A stretch of 64,000 nucleotides of DNA, taken from contig CAJTIX010000002.1 of NCBI GenBank assembly GCA_910576795.1, forward strand, positions 1-64,000, given 5' to 3'. Of the stretch, positions 32,671 through 40,809 are shown piece by piece. Source of the DNA: an uncultured Bacilli bacterium (lineage in GTDB: Bacteria; Bacillota_I; Bacilli_A; RF39; UBA660). Each line of letters starts with the position of its first letter. Position 1 is the first letter of the stretch. The position numbers were made by a program, and so were the translations under genes. The notes beneath the pieces are model-generated. The model saw nothing but the letters and a program-made list of their open reading frames with translations. It did not search any database and was not told where the DNA came from.

Positions 32671-33805
32671 GGCGTTTTTAAAAGTATTGAATCGATATAA
32701 AGGAACGGTAATATTATATACAGTGATTCTAGTTTTCTTTGCTGGATTTAGTCTAAAAAACAATGAAAATGGAACTTCTTTTGTAGCGAGTAAGCCTAGT
32801 ATTTTAATTGTAAATCATGATCAAGAAGAGGGAATTACACAAAACTTAGTACAATATATTGAAAAAAACAGTGAACAGGTAAACATAAAAGATGGTGAAT
32901 ATGCAGAAGATGATGCGATATTTTATCGTGATGCCAATTACATCATTTATATTCCTAAAAATTTTAGAGATGATTTTCTACAAGGAAAAAATCCAAGTAT
33001 TGATATTAAAAGTACAGGAGATTATCAAGCGAGTCTTGCAGAAATGTTATTAAATCGGTATTTAAGAGTAGCCAATTTTTATTTCAAAATAACAAATTCT
33101 GAAGAAGAAACTATTCAATTAACAGAAAATACATTGGCTGAACAAGTAGAAATTAATGTAACATCAAAGTTAGATGTGAACCGTTTGGAAAAGGTTGCTA
33201 CATATTATAATTTCACAAATTATTGCATTTTAGCGGGATGTATTTATATTGTTTGTTTTATTCTTTCTAGTTTCAAAGAATATGGAGTAAAGAAACGAAC
33301 CATTATCAGCAGTACTCCCTATGCAAAATTGAACCGCAATTTATTGCTATCTAATAGTTTATTCGCGATTGCGTTATGGATTTTCTATGTTCTGATTAGT
33401 ATTTTCCTAATTGGGGATGTTATGTTTAGTATGCATGGACTTTTCTATATAATCAACTCGTTTTTATTCACATTATGCGCCTTAACATTTGCCTTTTTGA
33501 TTGGTAATTTATTACAAAATAAGAATGCCATTAGTGGACTTGTCAATGTGATTGCTTTAGGTAGTAGTTTTCTATGTGGTTCTTTTGTGCCAATGGAATG
33601 GTTGCCTAGTTCTGTTTTAACAATAGCGCATACCTTACCATCTTATTGGTACATTAAAACAAACGAGTGTTTAAAAATAGTAGAGGTATTTGATATGGAA
33701 ACATTAAAACCAATTTTGTTTAATATGGGTATATTGCTCTGTTTTTCCATAGTTTTTGTATTAATCACCAATATAATTTCTAGTAGAAAGCGCAAGATTG
33801 GATAA
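32657..33805 (+). CDS. ABC-2 type permease, subunit 2
   Basis: The 382-residue protein has the same architecture as subunit 1: first helix at about 17-31, outer domain (about 35-180), then six helices with GNLLQNKNAISGLVNVIALGSSF..GSFVPMEWLP near residue 290-310. Together with the two upstream genes it would form an exporter with a heterodimeric membrane part. Confidence 0.85.
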   Translation: MTVFKAFLKVLNRYKGTVILYTVILVFFAGFSLKNNENGTSFVASKPSILIVNHDQEEGITQNLVQYIEKNSEQVNIKDGEYAEDDAIFYRDANYIIYIPKNFRDDFLQGKNPSIDIKSTGDYQASLAEMLLNRYLRVANFYFKITNSEEETIQLTENTLAEQVEINVTSKLDVNRLEKVATYYNFTNYCILAGCIYIVCFILSSFKEYGVKKRTIISSTPYAKLNRNLLLSNSLFAIALWIFYVLISIFLIGDVMFSMHGLFYIINSFLFTLCALTFAFLIGNLLQNKNAISGLVNVIALGSSFLCGSFVPMEWLPSSVLTIAHTLPSYWYIKTNECLKIVEVFDMETLKPILFNMGILLCFSIVFVLITNIISSRKRKIG

Positions 33806-33808
33806 AAT

Positions 33809-33834
33809 GAAAAAACACCAAAAGGTGTTTTTTC
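33809..33834. terminator. Shared terminator of the exporter operon and the collagen-like genes
   Basis: A perfect stem GAAAAAACACC / GGTGTTTTTTC with loop AAAA has A-rich and T-rich sides, so it works in both directions. Confidence 0.9.
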
Positions 33835-33841
33835 AATAGAA

Positions 33842-34360
33842 TTAATTTATTTTTTTAACGGTAAGAGATGCATTTATACCATTACCTAAAGTAACGCCTA
33901 CAGCAAGTAATGCAGAGATTGCCATATCTATAACAGCACCAGCGGGAAGGGCAACTATTACGCTACCACTGTAAATTGAACCAACACCAACAGATAGAAC
34001 TCTTGAGACAACTGTTGATGGAATATTAGTACCATTACTTCTTACTGCTAAAGTAATTGTTGTACCAAGAGCAGCAGAAACGTTACTAAAATAGTTTATT
34101 TCATAGTTACCAGCTTGAGCAATAGTAATACTATTACCAGGTGTATAAGTTGTATTTAGGTTTGGCATAGAATTTGCAAGTGGTATTTGAGTTGGCGTTC
34201 CTATAGCAATATTTAGTGTTTGTGGATTATCATTATATTTTCCACCATAAGCATTTAGTCCGTTAGCAGGCCCAGTAGCCCCGATAGGTCCAGTAACCCC
34301 AGTAGGTCCCGTAGGTCCTTGCGGTATAACAAAATTAAGTGTATAACCAGATGGATTCAT
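33842..34360 (-). CDS. Collagen-like spore-surface protein with BclA-type C-terminal domain
   Basis: The 172-residue protein begins MNPSGYTLNFVIPQ, has a short collagen stretch (GPTGPTGVTGPIGATGP), then a beta-rich domain (about 40-172) resembling the trimerising C-terminal domain of BclA exosporium glycoproteins. It probably lies on the spore surface. GAAAGGAAAATAC precedes the ATG. It is the last of three collagen-like genes in a row and the only one with a C-terminal domain. Confidence 0.75.
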   Translation of the reverse strand: MNPSGYTLNFVIPQGPTGPTGVTGPIGATGPANGLNAYGGKYNDNPQTLNIAIGTPTQIPLANSMPNLNTTYTPGNSITIAQAGNYEINYFSNVSAALGTTITLAVRSNGTNIPSTVVSRVLSVGVGSIYSGSVIVALPAGAVIDMAISALLAVGVTLGNGINASLTVKKIN

Positions 34361-34415
34361 AAAGTATTTTCCTTTCTATTAATAGATTTTTATTGTGAAC
34401 TATAAATTAATTGTA

Positions 34416-34802
34416 TTAAACTGGATTTATAGTTACACTAGCATTAGTACCAGGTGCTCCAGTTGTTACTGTGCCAATTGCGAGAGTTGGTGCAGGCCCA
34501 GTAGCCCCAGTAAGTCCAGTAGCTCCAGTAGGTCCGGTAGCTCCAGCAGGTCCAGTCGCTCCAGTAGGTCCAGTCGCTCCAGTAGGTCCGGTAGCTCCAG
34601 CAGGTCCAGTAGCTCCAGTAGGTCCGGTAGCTCCAGCAGGTCCAGTAGCTCCAGTAGGTCCGGTAGCTCCAGCAGGTCCAGTCGCTCCAGTAGGTCCAGT
34701 AGCTCCAGCAAGTCCAGTAGCTCCAGTAGGTCCGGTAGCTCCAATAGGACCAGTAGGCCCTTGTGGTATAATAAAATCAAGTGTATAACTAGATGGATTC
34801 AT
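34416..34802 (-). CDS. Collagen-like protein made almost only of Gly-Pro-Thr / Gly-Ala-Thr repeats
   Basis: The 128-residue protein starts MNPSSYTLDFIIPQ, runs through about 29 Gly-X-Y triplets (positions about 15-103), and ends with PTLAIGTVTTGAPGTNASVTINPV, written here in two parts: PTLAIGTVTTGAPG and TNASVTINPV. It has no globular end. The ribosome site AGAAAGGAAGATAAT is like that of its two neighbours. Confidence 0.7.
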   Translation of the reverse strand: MNPSSYTLDFIIPQGPTGPIGATGPTGATGLAGATGPTGATGPAGATGPTGATGPAGATGPTGATGPAGATGPTGATGPTGATGPAGATGPTGATGLTGATGPAPTLAIGTVTTGAPGTNASVTINPV

Positions 34803-35340
34803 AAATTATCTTCCTTTCTATATGTATTTTAATTGTGTAATATAAATACTAAACAGGATTTATAGTTACACTAGCATCAGTACCAGGTGCTCCAGTTGTT
34901 ACTGTACCAATTGCAAAAGTTGGAGCAGGCCCAGTCGCCCCGGTAGGTCCAGTAGCTCCAGTAATGCCATCAGTGCCATCTAATCCTCGAGGTCCAGTAG
35001 GTCCTGTTGCTCCAGTAGGTCCAGTAATCCCAGTAGCCCCAGTAGGTCCAGTAACCCCAGTAGGTCCGGTAACCCCAGTAGGTCCGGTAGCTCCAGTAGG
35101 TCCAGCAGGTCCGGTAGCTCCAGTAGGTCCAGTAACCCCAGTAGGTCCGGTAACCCCAGTAGGTCCGGTAGCTCCAGTAGGTCCAGTAACCCCAGTAGCT
35201 CCAGTAGCTCCAGCAGGTCCAGTAGCTCCAGTAGGTCCAGTAGCTCCAGTAGGTCCAGTAGCTCCAGTAGGTCCGGTAGCTCCAGTAGGTCCTGTTGCTC
35301 CACCTGCAGGACCAGTAGGTCCCGTAGGTCCTATTGTATT
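34484..35340. repeat. Tandem 9/18-bp coding repeats of the collagen-like genes
   Basis: Two blocks (about 34484-34760 and 34925-35340) are built of units such as GGTCCAGTAGCTCCA and variants. They encode Gly-X-Y triplets on the - strand and give long open but meaningless frames on the + strand. They are prone to slippage and to assembly error. Confidence 0.9.
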
Positions 35341-35454
35341 TATAATAGAAAATCCAGAATTAATTATGGCATCCTGATCGTGTTTTATTTTTTCAAGTGC
35401 TGCTTTATATATATTTTGATCATCATTACAACAATTTTTATTTAAATAATTCAC
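34849..35454 (-). CDS. Collagen-like spore-surface protein, first gene of the cluster
   Basis: The 201-residue protein starts with GTG 35454 behind AGAAAGGAAGTAG. A 40-residue N-terminal part with paired Cys (NCCNDDQNIYKAALEKIK) is followed by about 45 Gly-X-Y triplets (GPTGATGPTG...) and the same ending as the next gene (TVTTGAPGTDASVTINPV). Such Gly-Pro-Thr proteins form hair-like filaments on Bacillus and Clostridioides spores. The N-terminal part may anchor it. Confidence 0.72.
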   Translation of the reverse strand: MNYLNKNCCNDDQNIYKAALEKIKHDQDAIINSGFSIINTIGPTGPTGPAGGATGPTGATGPTGATGPTGATGPTGATGPAGATGATGVTGPTGATGPTGVTGPTGVTGPTGATGPAGPTGATGPTGVTGPTGVTGPTGATGITGPTGATGPTGPRGLDGTDGITGATGPTGATGPAPTFAIGTVTTGAPGTDASVTINPV

Positions 35455-35688
35455 TTTATCTACTTCCTTTCTACATATAAAATATGCAGAAAAATATGAT
35501 AGTTAAATGCGAATTCCTATATCATTACAAATTTTTGAAAATTATATCCCTAAAATATTAAAAAACAATAATAACATTGTGAAAAAAATTTTATTATTGG
35601 CTTTTCTTTTAATTTTAAATACTAAAAAATGATTGGTTTTTTCTAATACATATGTTATACTATATACGTAGTTGAAAGACTATGAATT

Positions 35689-35765
35689 GACTCGTTGGTG
35701 AAGTGGTTTAACACGCTGCCCTCTCAAGGCAGTATACACGGGTTCGAAACCCGTACGAGTTACCA
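35689..35765 (+). tRNA. tRNA-Glu (CTC)
   Basis: The acceptor stem GACTCGT / ACGAGTT, anticodon stem CTGCC / GGCAG with loop CTCTCAA (anticodon CTC) and T-arm GGGTTCGAAACCC are complete, and the gene encodes CCA. The promoter TTGGTT-17 bases-TATACT lies upstream. Confidence 0.93.
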
Positions 35766-35776
35766 AAAGAAATTAA

Positions 35777-35801
35777 AATCAGTCGTTTGGATTGATTTTT
35801 T
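35777..35801 (+). terminator. Terminator after tRNA-Glu
   Basis: The stem AATCAGTC / GATTGATT (one G-U pair) has a 5-base loop and a T-run. Confidence 0.75.
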
Positions 35802-35871
35802 CATATTTTTTGAAATTGAGTGCAACATTTTAATACATTCAATTGTATTCTATATGAGAGGAGTGGAGAGT

Positions 35872-36357
35872 ATGGAGGGCTCTTTGTTGTGCGCAGACAA
35901 AGAGATTACTCGTCTTTATAATCAGTATGTTAATATGGTGTATCAAATTTGTTTTCTGTATTTAAAAAATAAAGCCGATACCGAAGATGCAGTACAGACA
36001 ACCTTTATTCAATTGTTAAGTGAGAAAAAAGCTTTTCAAAGCGAAGAACATGTAAAAGCATGGCTAATCCGTACCGCATCCAATTATTGTAAAAATCAAT
36101 TAAAACATTGGTGGAGAAGAAATAAAGATATAGAATTGATAACAGAAATGGGAAATATAGACAAAGTCGATCATACTTTAGAGGCTTTACTTCAATTACC
36201 AGAAAAATATAAAACTGTAATTTATATGTATTACTATATGGGTTATAGAGCAGAGGAAATCGCACAAATATTAAACCAAAAACATACAACTATTAGAACA
36301 CTACTCTCTCGTGGAAGAGAACGATTAAAACAAATGATAGGGGGAGAACTTTCGTGA
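35872..36357 (+). CDS. ECF-type RNA polymerase sigma factor
   Basis: The 161-residue protein starts at ATG 35872. Longer readings would begin inside tRNA-Glu. Region 2: YNQYVNMVYQICFLYLKNKADTEDAVQTTF (shown in family order). Region 4: LLQLPEKYKTVIYMYYYMGYRAEEIAQIL and TIRTLLSRGRERLKQ. The next gene encodes a single-helix membrane protein, the usual anti-sigma arrangement. A dyad AATACATTCAATTGTATT at 35834-35851 precedes it. The operon probably responds to an envelope signal. Confidence 0.88.
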   Translation: MEGSLLCADKEITRLYNQYVNMVYQICFLYLKNKADTEDAVQTTFIQLLSEKKAFQSEEHVKAWLIRTASNYCKNQLKHWWRRNKDIELITEMGNIDKVDHTLEALLQLPEKYKTVIYMYYYMGYRAEEIAQILNQKHTTIRTLLSRGRERLKQMIGGELS

Positions 36358-36767
36358 TCGATCAAAAAATCAAAAAATCATGTGACCAGATTCTTCCCAC
36401 CGAAATCGAAAAACAACGTATGCTAGCACATATTTTACATCCAAAGAAAAAAAGGGGTTTTCAAAAAATTTGGATATTTGGTACTTGCCTTACTACTGCA
36501 GCGGTTGCTATCTTTTTCTTTACGATTAGTCATCCAACAACTAGCGAGCCGAATGGTGTATCCATAATGCGACTTGCAGATTATAACACAGTGGAATATA
36601 AAGGGGAATGTTATCAATATGTTGGAAATTATCATGAAAAGGATTTAAAACGTACCAAAGAGCAAATTCTGGGGGGAATTGTCTATCAAATTAAAAGTCA
36701 AAAAGACGCAATTGTAATTTATCAAAATGGTGAATATCAACACTATCTAAAATGTAAAGGAGAATGA
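36354..36767 (+). CDS. Putative membrane-bound anti-sigma factor
   Basis: The 137-residue protein starts with GTG 36354, overlapping the sigma gene by 4 bases. About 38 cytoplasmic residues that could bind the sigma factor are followed by one membrane helix (about 40-58) and an outer domain (about 60-137). No HCC zinc motif is visible. The assignment rests on position and topology. Confidence 0.65.
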   Translation: MIDQKIKKSCDQILPTEIEKQRMLAHILHPKKKRGFQKIWIFGTCLTTAAVAIFFFTISHPTTSEPNGVSIMRLADYNTVEYKGECYQYVGNYHEKDLKRTKEQILGGIVYQIKSQKDAIVIYQNGEYQHYLKCKGE

Positions 36768-36769
36768 AT

Positions 36770-37231
36770 ATGTTAAAAAAATTAGTGGTATTAGGAAGTA
36801 TTTTTATGTTATGTCTTACAATGTCAGGATGTGGAAGCAAAAACATCGAGGGAACTTTACCAGATTTAATGAAAAAAGTATACAAGGACATTAAAGAAGA
36901 TGAATTTCCAATGGCTGTAGAAAACGTTGAAATTACAGAAGAAAATGTAGAAAATTTTTTAGGAAGCAAAGAGATTGAATTTAAAGAAGCACTTGCATCA
37001 GAATCTATGATTACAGCGACAGCTTATTCCGTTATTTTATTAAGAACCAAAGAAGGTGCAGATGTAGAAAAAGTAAAACAACAAATCAAAGATAGCATAA
37101 ATCCTAGAAAGTGGATTTGCGTAGAGGCAGAATATGTAGCTGTGGAAAGCAAAGGCGATTTAATCCTTGTAATTATGACTAATAATGATTTAGGTAAAAG
37201 AATACAAAAGGGATTCCAAGCTTTAAAATAA
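36770..37231 (+). CDS. DUF4358 lipoprotein
   Basis: The 153-residue protein has signal peptide MLKKLVVLGSIFMLCLTMSGC with lipobox LTMSGC and mature Cys at about 21. The mature part fits DUF4358 (EFPMAVENVEIT, YSVILLRTKEGADVEKVKQQI in parts). In Bacillota DUF4358 genes sit beside MBOAT/DHHW polymer-modification genes, as here. AAAGGAG 7 bases upstream supports ATG 36770. Confidence 0.78.
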   Translation: MLKKLVVLGSIFMLCLTMSGCGSKNIEGTLPDLMKKVYKDIKEDEFPMAVENVEITEENVENFLGSKEIEFKEALASESMITATAYSVILLRTKEGADVEKVKQQIKDSINPRKWICVEAEYVAVESKGDLILVIMTNNDLGKRIQKGFQALK

Positions 37232-37257
37232 GTCTTTATAAAATAAGACTTTTTTTT
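37230..37257 (+). terminator. Terminator or attenuator between the lipoprotein and MBOAT genes
   Basis: The stem AAGTCTT / AAGACTT with a run of eight T lies only 20 bases before the MBOAT start. Partial read-through would lower acetylase expression relative to the sigma operon. Confidence 0.75.
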
Positions 37258-37276
37258 GAAAGAGGAGGAATATCAT

Positions 37277-38665
37277 TTGCTTTTTTCCAGTATTACATTT
37301 TTATACTATTTTTTACCTATTTTATTACTTGTTTATTTTATAACACCCAGTAAAGGGAAAAATATTGTTTTATTAGCATTTAGTCTATTTTTCTATTTTT
37401 ATGGAGAACCTACCTATATTTGGATTTTAATTTTGTCAGTTGTATTCAATTATTATACAGGGAAACTACTCGAAAAAATGATACATACAAAAAAAGCCAC
37501 ATGGCTACTCATCTTCGCACTGATCATTAATTTTGGCTTATTATTTTATTTTAAATATACCAATTTTATGATTCGCAATCTCAATCATATTTTCAGTAGC
37601 AACATACCACTTATTCATGTGATTATGCCAATAGGAATTAGTTTTTTTACATTCCAAACAGTGGGATATATTATAGATGTATATAAAGGAAAAGTCGCTG
37701 CTAGTAAAAATCTATTATCTTTTGCAACCTATGTTACCTTATTTCCACAATTAGTTGCAGGACCAATCGTAAGGTATCAAACAGTGGAAAAAGAATTATC
37801 GAGTCGAAATCATTCTTATGAAAATTTTTCAAAGGGAGTAAGCCGTTTTATCATTGGATTATCCAAAAAAGTATTACTTGCTAATCTTTTGGGGGAATTT
37901 TGTAAACGATTAATAGGATTGTCAGCTCCAACTATTTTATCGACATGGTTACATGCAATTGCAACGACCTTACAGATTTACTTTGATTTTTCAGGATATT
38001 CAGATATGGCAATTGGTCTTGGACTATTCTTTGGTTTTCATTTCTTGGAAAATTTCAACTATCCACTGATTGCTTCATCCATTACAGATTTTTGGAGAAG
38101 ATGGCATATTTCCTTATCTAGTTGGCTAAAGGATTATATCTATATTCCATTAGGAGGAAGTCGTGTTATAAAGTGGAAATGGGTTCGCAATATTATTATT
38201 GTTTGGTTTTGCACTGGGTTTTGGCATGGTGCAGAGTGGAATTTTATCCTATGGGGGCTTTATTTTGCTGTTCTTTTATTAATAGAAAAGATTTTCTTAA
38301 AATCATTTTTAGAACACCATAAAGTCATTTCACATATTTATACCATCCTTTTGGTTTTGATTAGTTTTGTAATATTCAATGGTGATGGTATGAATATGAT
38401 AGGAAATGAAATTGCACATTTATTCGGATTTGGTAATTTAGAATTATATAACCATGAAACTTTATATTATATGAGAAGCTATGGTGTGTTACTCATTTTG
38501 GCAATTTTAGCTGCAACTCCAATATTCACTCATTTTGTTCAAAAAATTAAGGAGAATAAATGGATGATATGGTTAGAACCGATCTACTATGTAATACTTT
38601 TACTTGTATGTACCGCATTCTTAATTGATGCATCCTTTAATCCATTTTTATATTTTAGATTTTGA
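37277..38665 (+). CDS. MBOAT-family polysaccharide O-acyltransferase (AlgI/DltB-like)
   Basis: The 462-residue protein has about 11 membrane segments. The MBOAT core is present: GPIVRYQTVEKEL, ITDFWRRWHISLSSWLKDYIYIPLGGSR in segments, and the catalytic-site His in FWHGAEWNFILWG. It moves acyl groups across the membrane onto an exported polymer. TTG 37277 is chosen (MLFSSITFLYYFLP) because AGAGGAGGAA lies just upstream and this is the usual family start. Confidence 0.9.
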   Translation: MLFSSITFLYYFLPILLLVYFITPSKGKNIVLLAFSLFFYFYGEPTYIWILILSVVFNYYTGKLLEKMIHTKKATWLLIFALIINFGLLFYFKYTNFMIRNLNHIFSSNIPLIHVIMPIGISFFTFQTVGYIIDVYKGKVAASKNLLSFATYVTLFPQLVAGPIVRYQTVEKELSSRNHSYENFSKGVSRFIIGLSKKVLLANLLGEFCKRLIGLSAPTILSTWLHAIATTLQIYFDFSGYSDMAIGLGLFFGFHFLENFNYPLIASSITDFWRRWHISLSSWLKDYIYIPLGGSRVIKWKWVRNIIIVWFCTGFWHGAEWNFILWGLYFAVLLLIEKIFLKSFLEHHKVISHIYTILLVLISFVIFNGDGMNMIGNEIAHLFGFGNLELYNHETLYYMRSYGVLLILAILAATPIFTHFVQKIKENKWMIWLEPIYYVILLLVCTAFLIDASFNPFLYFRF

Positions 38666-38673
38666 GGTGACTT

Positions 38674-39747
38674 ATGAAAGAAAAAATAATTACATTTAGT
38701 TTTATCATAGTCATATGTGGTTTTTTCTTATTGAATTTGTTAGTGACTGATAAAACTGTATCTTGGAGTGAGAGAAGAAGCTATCAAAAGTTTCCCAATA
38801 TTACTTGGGAGCAGATTCAAAATAAAGGTGCAATGGATGATTTTGACAAATACGCTTTGGATCAATTTGTTTTAAGGGATTCGTTTCGTTCTTTAAAAGC
38901 ACATGTTGTTTTTAATGTATTGAAGCAATTAGATAACAATCAGATATTTGTAAAAGATAATATGATTTTTAAAAGTGAATATCCAAATAATGATACTTCT
39001 ATTCAAAACTTTATCAAAAAGATCATGAAAGTAAAAAATCAGTATTTGAAAAATAATAAGGTATATTATAGTATCATTCCTGATAAAAACTATTATTTGG
39101 AAGATTCAACTTATTTGTATTTGGATTATGATGCTTTATATAAAATGGTAATGGATGGTTTTTCTGATATGGAATATATTGAGTTAAGAGATGTGTTATC
39201 GTTAAGTGACTATTATCGTACAGATACACATTGGCGACAGGAAAAACTAGATAAAGTAGTGAATCGTCTAGGAAGTAAGATGAATTTTACAATTGATGTG
39301 ACTTATACGGAAAAAAAATATTCCCCATTTTATGGAGTTTATTATGGTCAATCTGCCTTACAGTTAAAACCAGATGATTTGGTTTACCTGGAAAATGAGG
39401 AATTGAATCAGGTAATTGTTGAAAATTATGAAAAAGAAGATATTTTATATAATACTGATAAATTAGGTAGTATGGATTCTTATGATGTGTTCTTATCAGG
39501 ATCTACCCCTTTGGTGACAATTACAAATCCAAATCAAACAAATGGGAAAGAATTGATTATATTTAGAGATTCTTATAGCAGTAGTTTAGCACCTTTATTA
39601 ATAACAGCTTATTCTAAAATTACATTAATTGATTTACGGTATATGACAACAAAGGTCATGGAAAATTTGGTGACATTTGAAAATCAAGATGTACTTATTT
39701 TATATAGTACAATGCTGATTAACAATAGTAGTACCATAAAGGATTAG
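38674..39747 (+). CDS. DHHW family protein, AlgJ/AlgX-like O-acetylation partner
   Basis: The 357-residue protein has an N-terminal signal anchor (about 5-24) and an outer SGNH-like domain. TDTHWRQ (about residue 189) is the DHHW motif, and FRDSYSSSLAPLL (about 289) carries the likely catalytic Ser. It probably takes the acetyl group exported by the MBOAT protein and transfers it to a surface polymer. GAGGTGACTT precedes the ATG. Confidence 0.85.
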   Translation: MKEKIITFSFIIVICGFFLLNLLVTDKTVSWSERRSYQKFPNITWEQIQNKGAMDDFDKYALDQFVLRDSFRSLKAHVVFNVLKQLDNNQIFVKDNMIFKSEYPNNDTSIQNFIKKIMKVKNQYLKNNKVYYSIIPDKNYYLEDSTYLYLDYDALYKMVMDGFSDMEYIELRDVLSLSDYYRTDTHWRQEKLDKVVNRLGSKMNFTIDVTYTEKKYSPFYGVYYGQSALQLKPDDLVYLENEELNQVIVENYEKEDILYNTDKLGSMDSYDVFLSGSTPLVTITNPNQTNGKELIIFRDSYSSSLAPLLITAYSKITLIDLRYMTTKVMENLVTFENQDVLILYSTMLINNSSTIKD

Positions 39748-39768
39748 GAAATGAAAGTTTCCTTTTTT
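39746..39768 (+). terminator. Terminator of the acetylation operon
   Basis: The hairpin AGGAAA / TTTCCT with a run of six T overlaps the stop codon. Confidence 0.82.
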
Positions 39769-39810
39769 GATTGTGGAAAAATAAAAATCGTGGTAGAATA
39801 ATTAAGAAAT

Positions 39811-39895
39811 GCAGAAGTGGTGGAATTGGTAGACACGCAAGTTTCAGGAGCTTGTGAGATATCTCATGTGGGTTCAAGTCCCATCTTCTGCACCA
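39811..39895 (+). tRNA. tRNA-Leu (CAG)
   Basis: The 85-base class II tRNA has acceptor GCAGAAG / CTTCTGC, anticodon loop TTCAGGA (CAG), variable arm GAGATATCTC, T-arm GGGTTCAAGTCCC and encoded CCA. It is used as the landing site of the insertion that follows. Confidence 0.94.
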
Positions 39896-39919
39896 GATTG
39901 ATAGGAAACTCTAACTTTT
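39891..39919 (+). repeat. attL-like direct repeat at the tRNA-Leu 3' end
   Basis: A 29-base stretch starting with CACCA of tRNA-Leu and running into ATTGATAGGAAACTCTAAC recurs at 42287-42315 with one mismatch. The bases after it form a terminator hairpin (ACTCTAAC / GTTAGGGT) in both copies. The 2.4 kb between them look like an insertion. Confidence 0.7.
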
Positions 39920-39981
39920 GTGGTTAGGGTTTTAATATGTTTAAAATTATGGTAAAATATTTATATAAATTAAATTGATAA

Positions 39982-40028
39982 TGTCAATTTAGTAAACACA
40001 CTTGTATATTGACATTATCAATATACAT
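39982..40028 (+). repeat. Cassette upstream repeat, copy 1
   Basis: About 47 bases beginning TGTCAATTTAGTAAA contain the inverted repeat AATGTCAAT ... ATTGACATT. The same block with about five changes lies at 40685-40730. Each precedes a cassette gene by 15-80 bases, so it may be a promoter or operator module. Confidence 0.75.
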
Positions 40029-40038
40029 GAGGTGTAAT

Positions 40039-40578
40039 ATGAATTCTTTATATGGTTTAAGATATGAAATTCTTAATTTAAAAAATCTAGATATAGCATT
40101 TAAAATCCAAAAAGATATATGGCCATCTGATCCTGATTATATGGATTTGTATGATAAAGCTACTAATACAAAAGATGATAATTGTTTTTTTCTCGTTTAT
40201 GATAAAAATAATTTAGTAGGAATAACAGGAGTAGATGTTTTTAGAGAATATCCAGATACTGTATGGCTAGATTGGTTTGCTATTTTACCAGAATATAGAA
40301 AAAATGGTTATGGTAAGAAAGTTCTAATCGATACAATTCAATATTGCAAAAGCTTAAATAAATTTGATACTTTTAGAGTGGAAACAACTTATTATGAAAA
40401 TAGACCAGCATTATTTTTATATGATAAGGTTATGCAATTAAAAGAGGATTATACAGCAGAAGATACGGAATCTATAAAACAGCAAACGATAATATACTCT
40501 TATTCACTAAATGGAAAATTAGAATTGTGGAATAATAAATATTTAGGCCTAATAGAATACTACGATAATTGTAAATAA
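40039..40578 (+). CDS. GNAT family N-acetyltransferase, cassette 1
   Basis: The protein has about 179 residues from ATG 40039 behind GAGGTGTAAT. The acetyl-CoA binding signature is LDWFAILPEYRKNGYGKKVLIDTI (motif A, R/Q-x-x-G-x-G/A as RKNGYGK), with YENRPALFLYDKV following. The acceptor substrate is unknown. It is the first of three one-gene cassettes behind tRNA-Leu and ends inside repeat E1. Confidence 0.82.
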   Translation: MNSLYGLRYEILNLKNLDIAFKIQKDIWPSDPDYMDLYDKATNTKDDNCFFLVYDKNNLVGITGVDVFREYPDTVWLDWFAILPEYRKNGYGKKVLIDTIQYCKSLNKFDTFRVETTYYENRPALFLYDKVMQLKEDYTAEDTESIKQQTIIYSYSLNGKLELWNNKYLGLIEYYDNCK

Positions 40579-40648
40579 AAGTTGTTGAACGTCTTCCCGA
40601 AGGGCACCAGAGAAGAATCTGCTCGAACTTTTTCGAGATAATATAAAA
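40575..40648 (+). repeat. Cassette 3'-end repeat E1
   Basis: The block AAAAGTTGTTGAACGTC, a small CCC-GAA-GGG hairpin, CACCA, and a CTCGAA / TTCGAG hairpin begins at the stop codon of cassette gene 1. A related block (E2) follows gene 2 at 41504-41590, and a shortened one (E3) follows gene 3 at 42260-42291. All contain CACCA, the tRNA-Leu 3' end. Confidence 0.65.
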
Positions 40649-40683
40649 ACTACTCTCAAAACAAACTTGAAAGTAGTTTTATT
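40645..40683 (+). terminator. Terminator of cassette 1
   Basis: AAAACTACT and AGTAGTTTT pair around a 17-base loop, then a T-rich tract. Confidence 0.6.
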
Positions 40684-40684
40684 T

Positions 40685-40730
40685 TGTCAATTTAGTAAAT
40701 ACACTTGTACATTGACATCATCAATGAACG
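40685..40730 (+). repeat. Cassette upstream repeat, copy 2
   Basis: See copy 1 at 39982. The inverted repeat TGTCAAT / ATTGACA is kept. Confidence 0.75.
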
Positions 40731-40809
40731 TGTGAAAACAATAAATTGTTTTAAACTATTAAAATTTTATAGGAAATGTAGTATAATATTTTTGTTGAAT
40801 GGAGGTATT

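Noticed and set aside
34484..35340. CRISPR-like tandem repeats and long + strand frames rich in Ala/Pro/Val
   Set aside because: The repeats are 9/18-bp coding units for Gly-X-Y triplets on the - strand, without unique spacers. The + strand frames are shadows.
35478..35503. Sigma-K promoter for the collagen-like genes (- strand AC and CATATTTTA)
   Set aside because: The -10 fits CATAnnnTA, but only 15 bases separate it from AC. The spacing is short and the -35 too weak to call.
35695..35871. N-terminal extension of the ECF sigma factor
   Set aside because: The longer frame starts inside tRNA-Glu and has no ribosome site. The sigma domain begins at ATG 35872.
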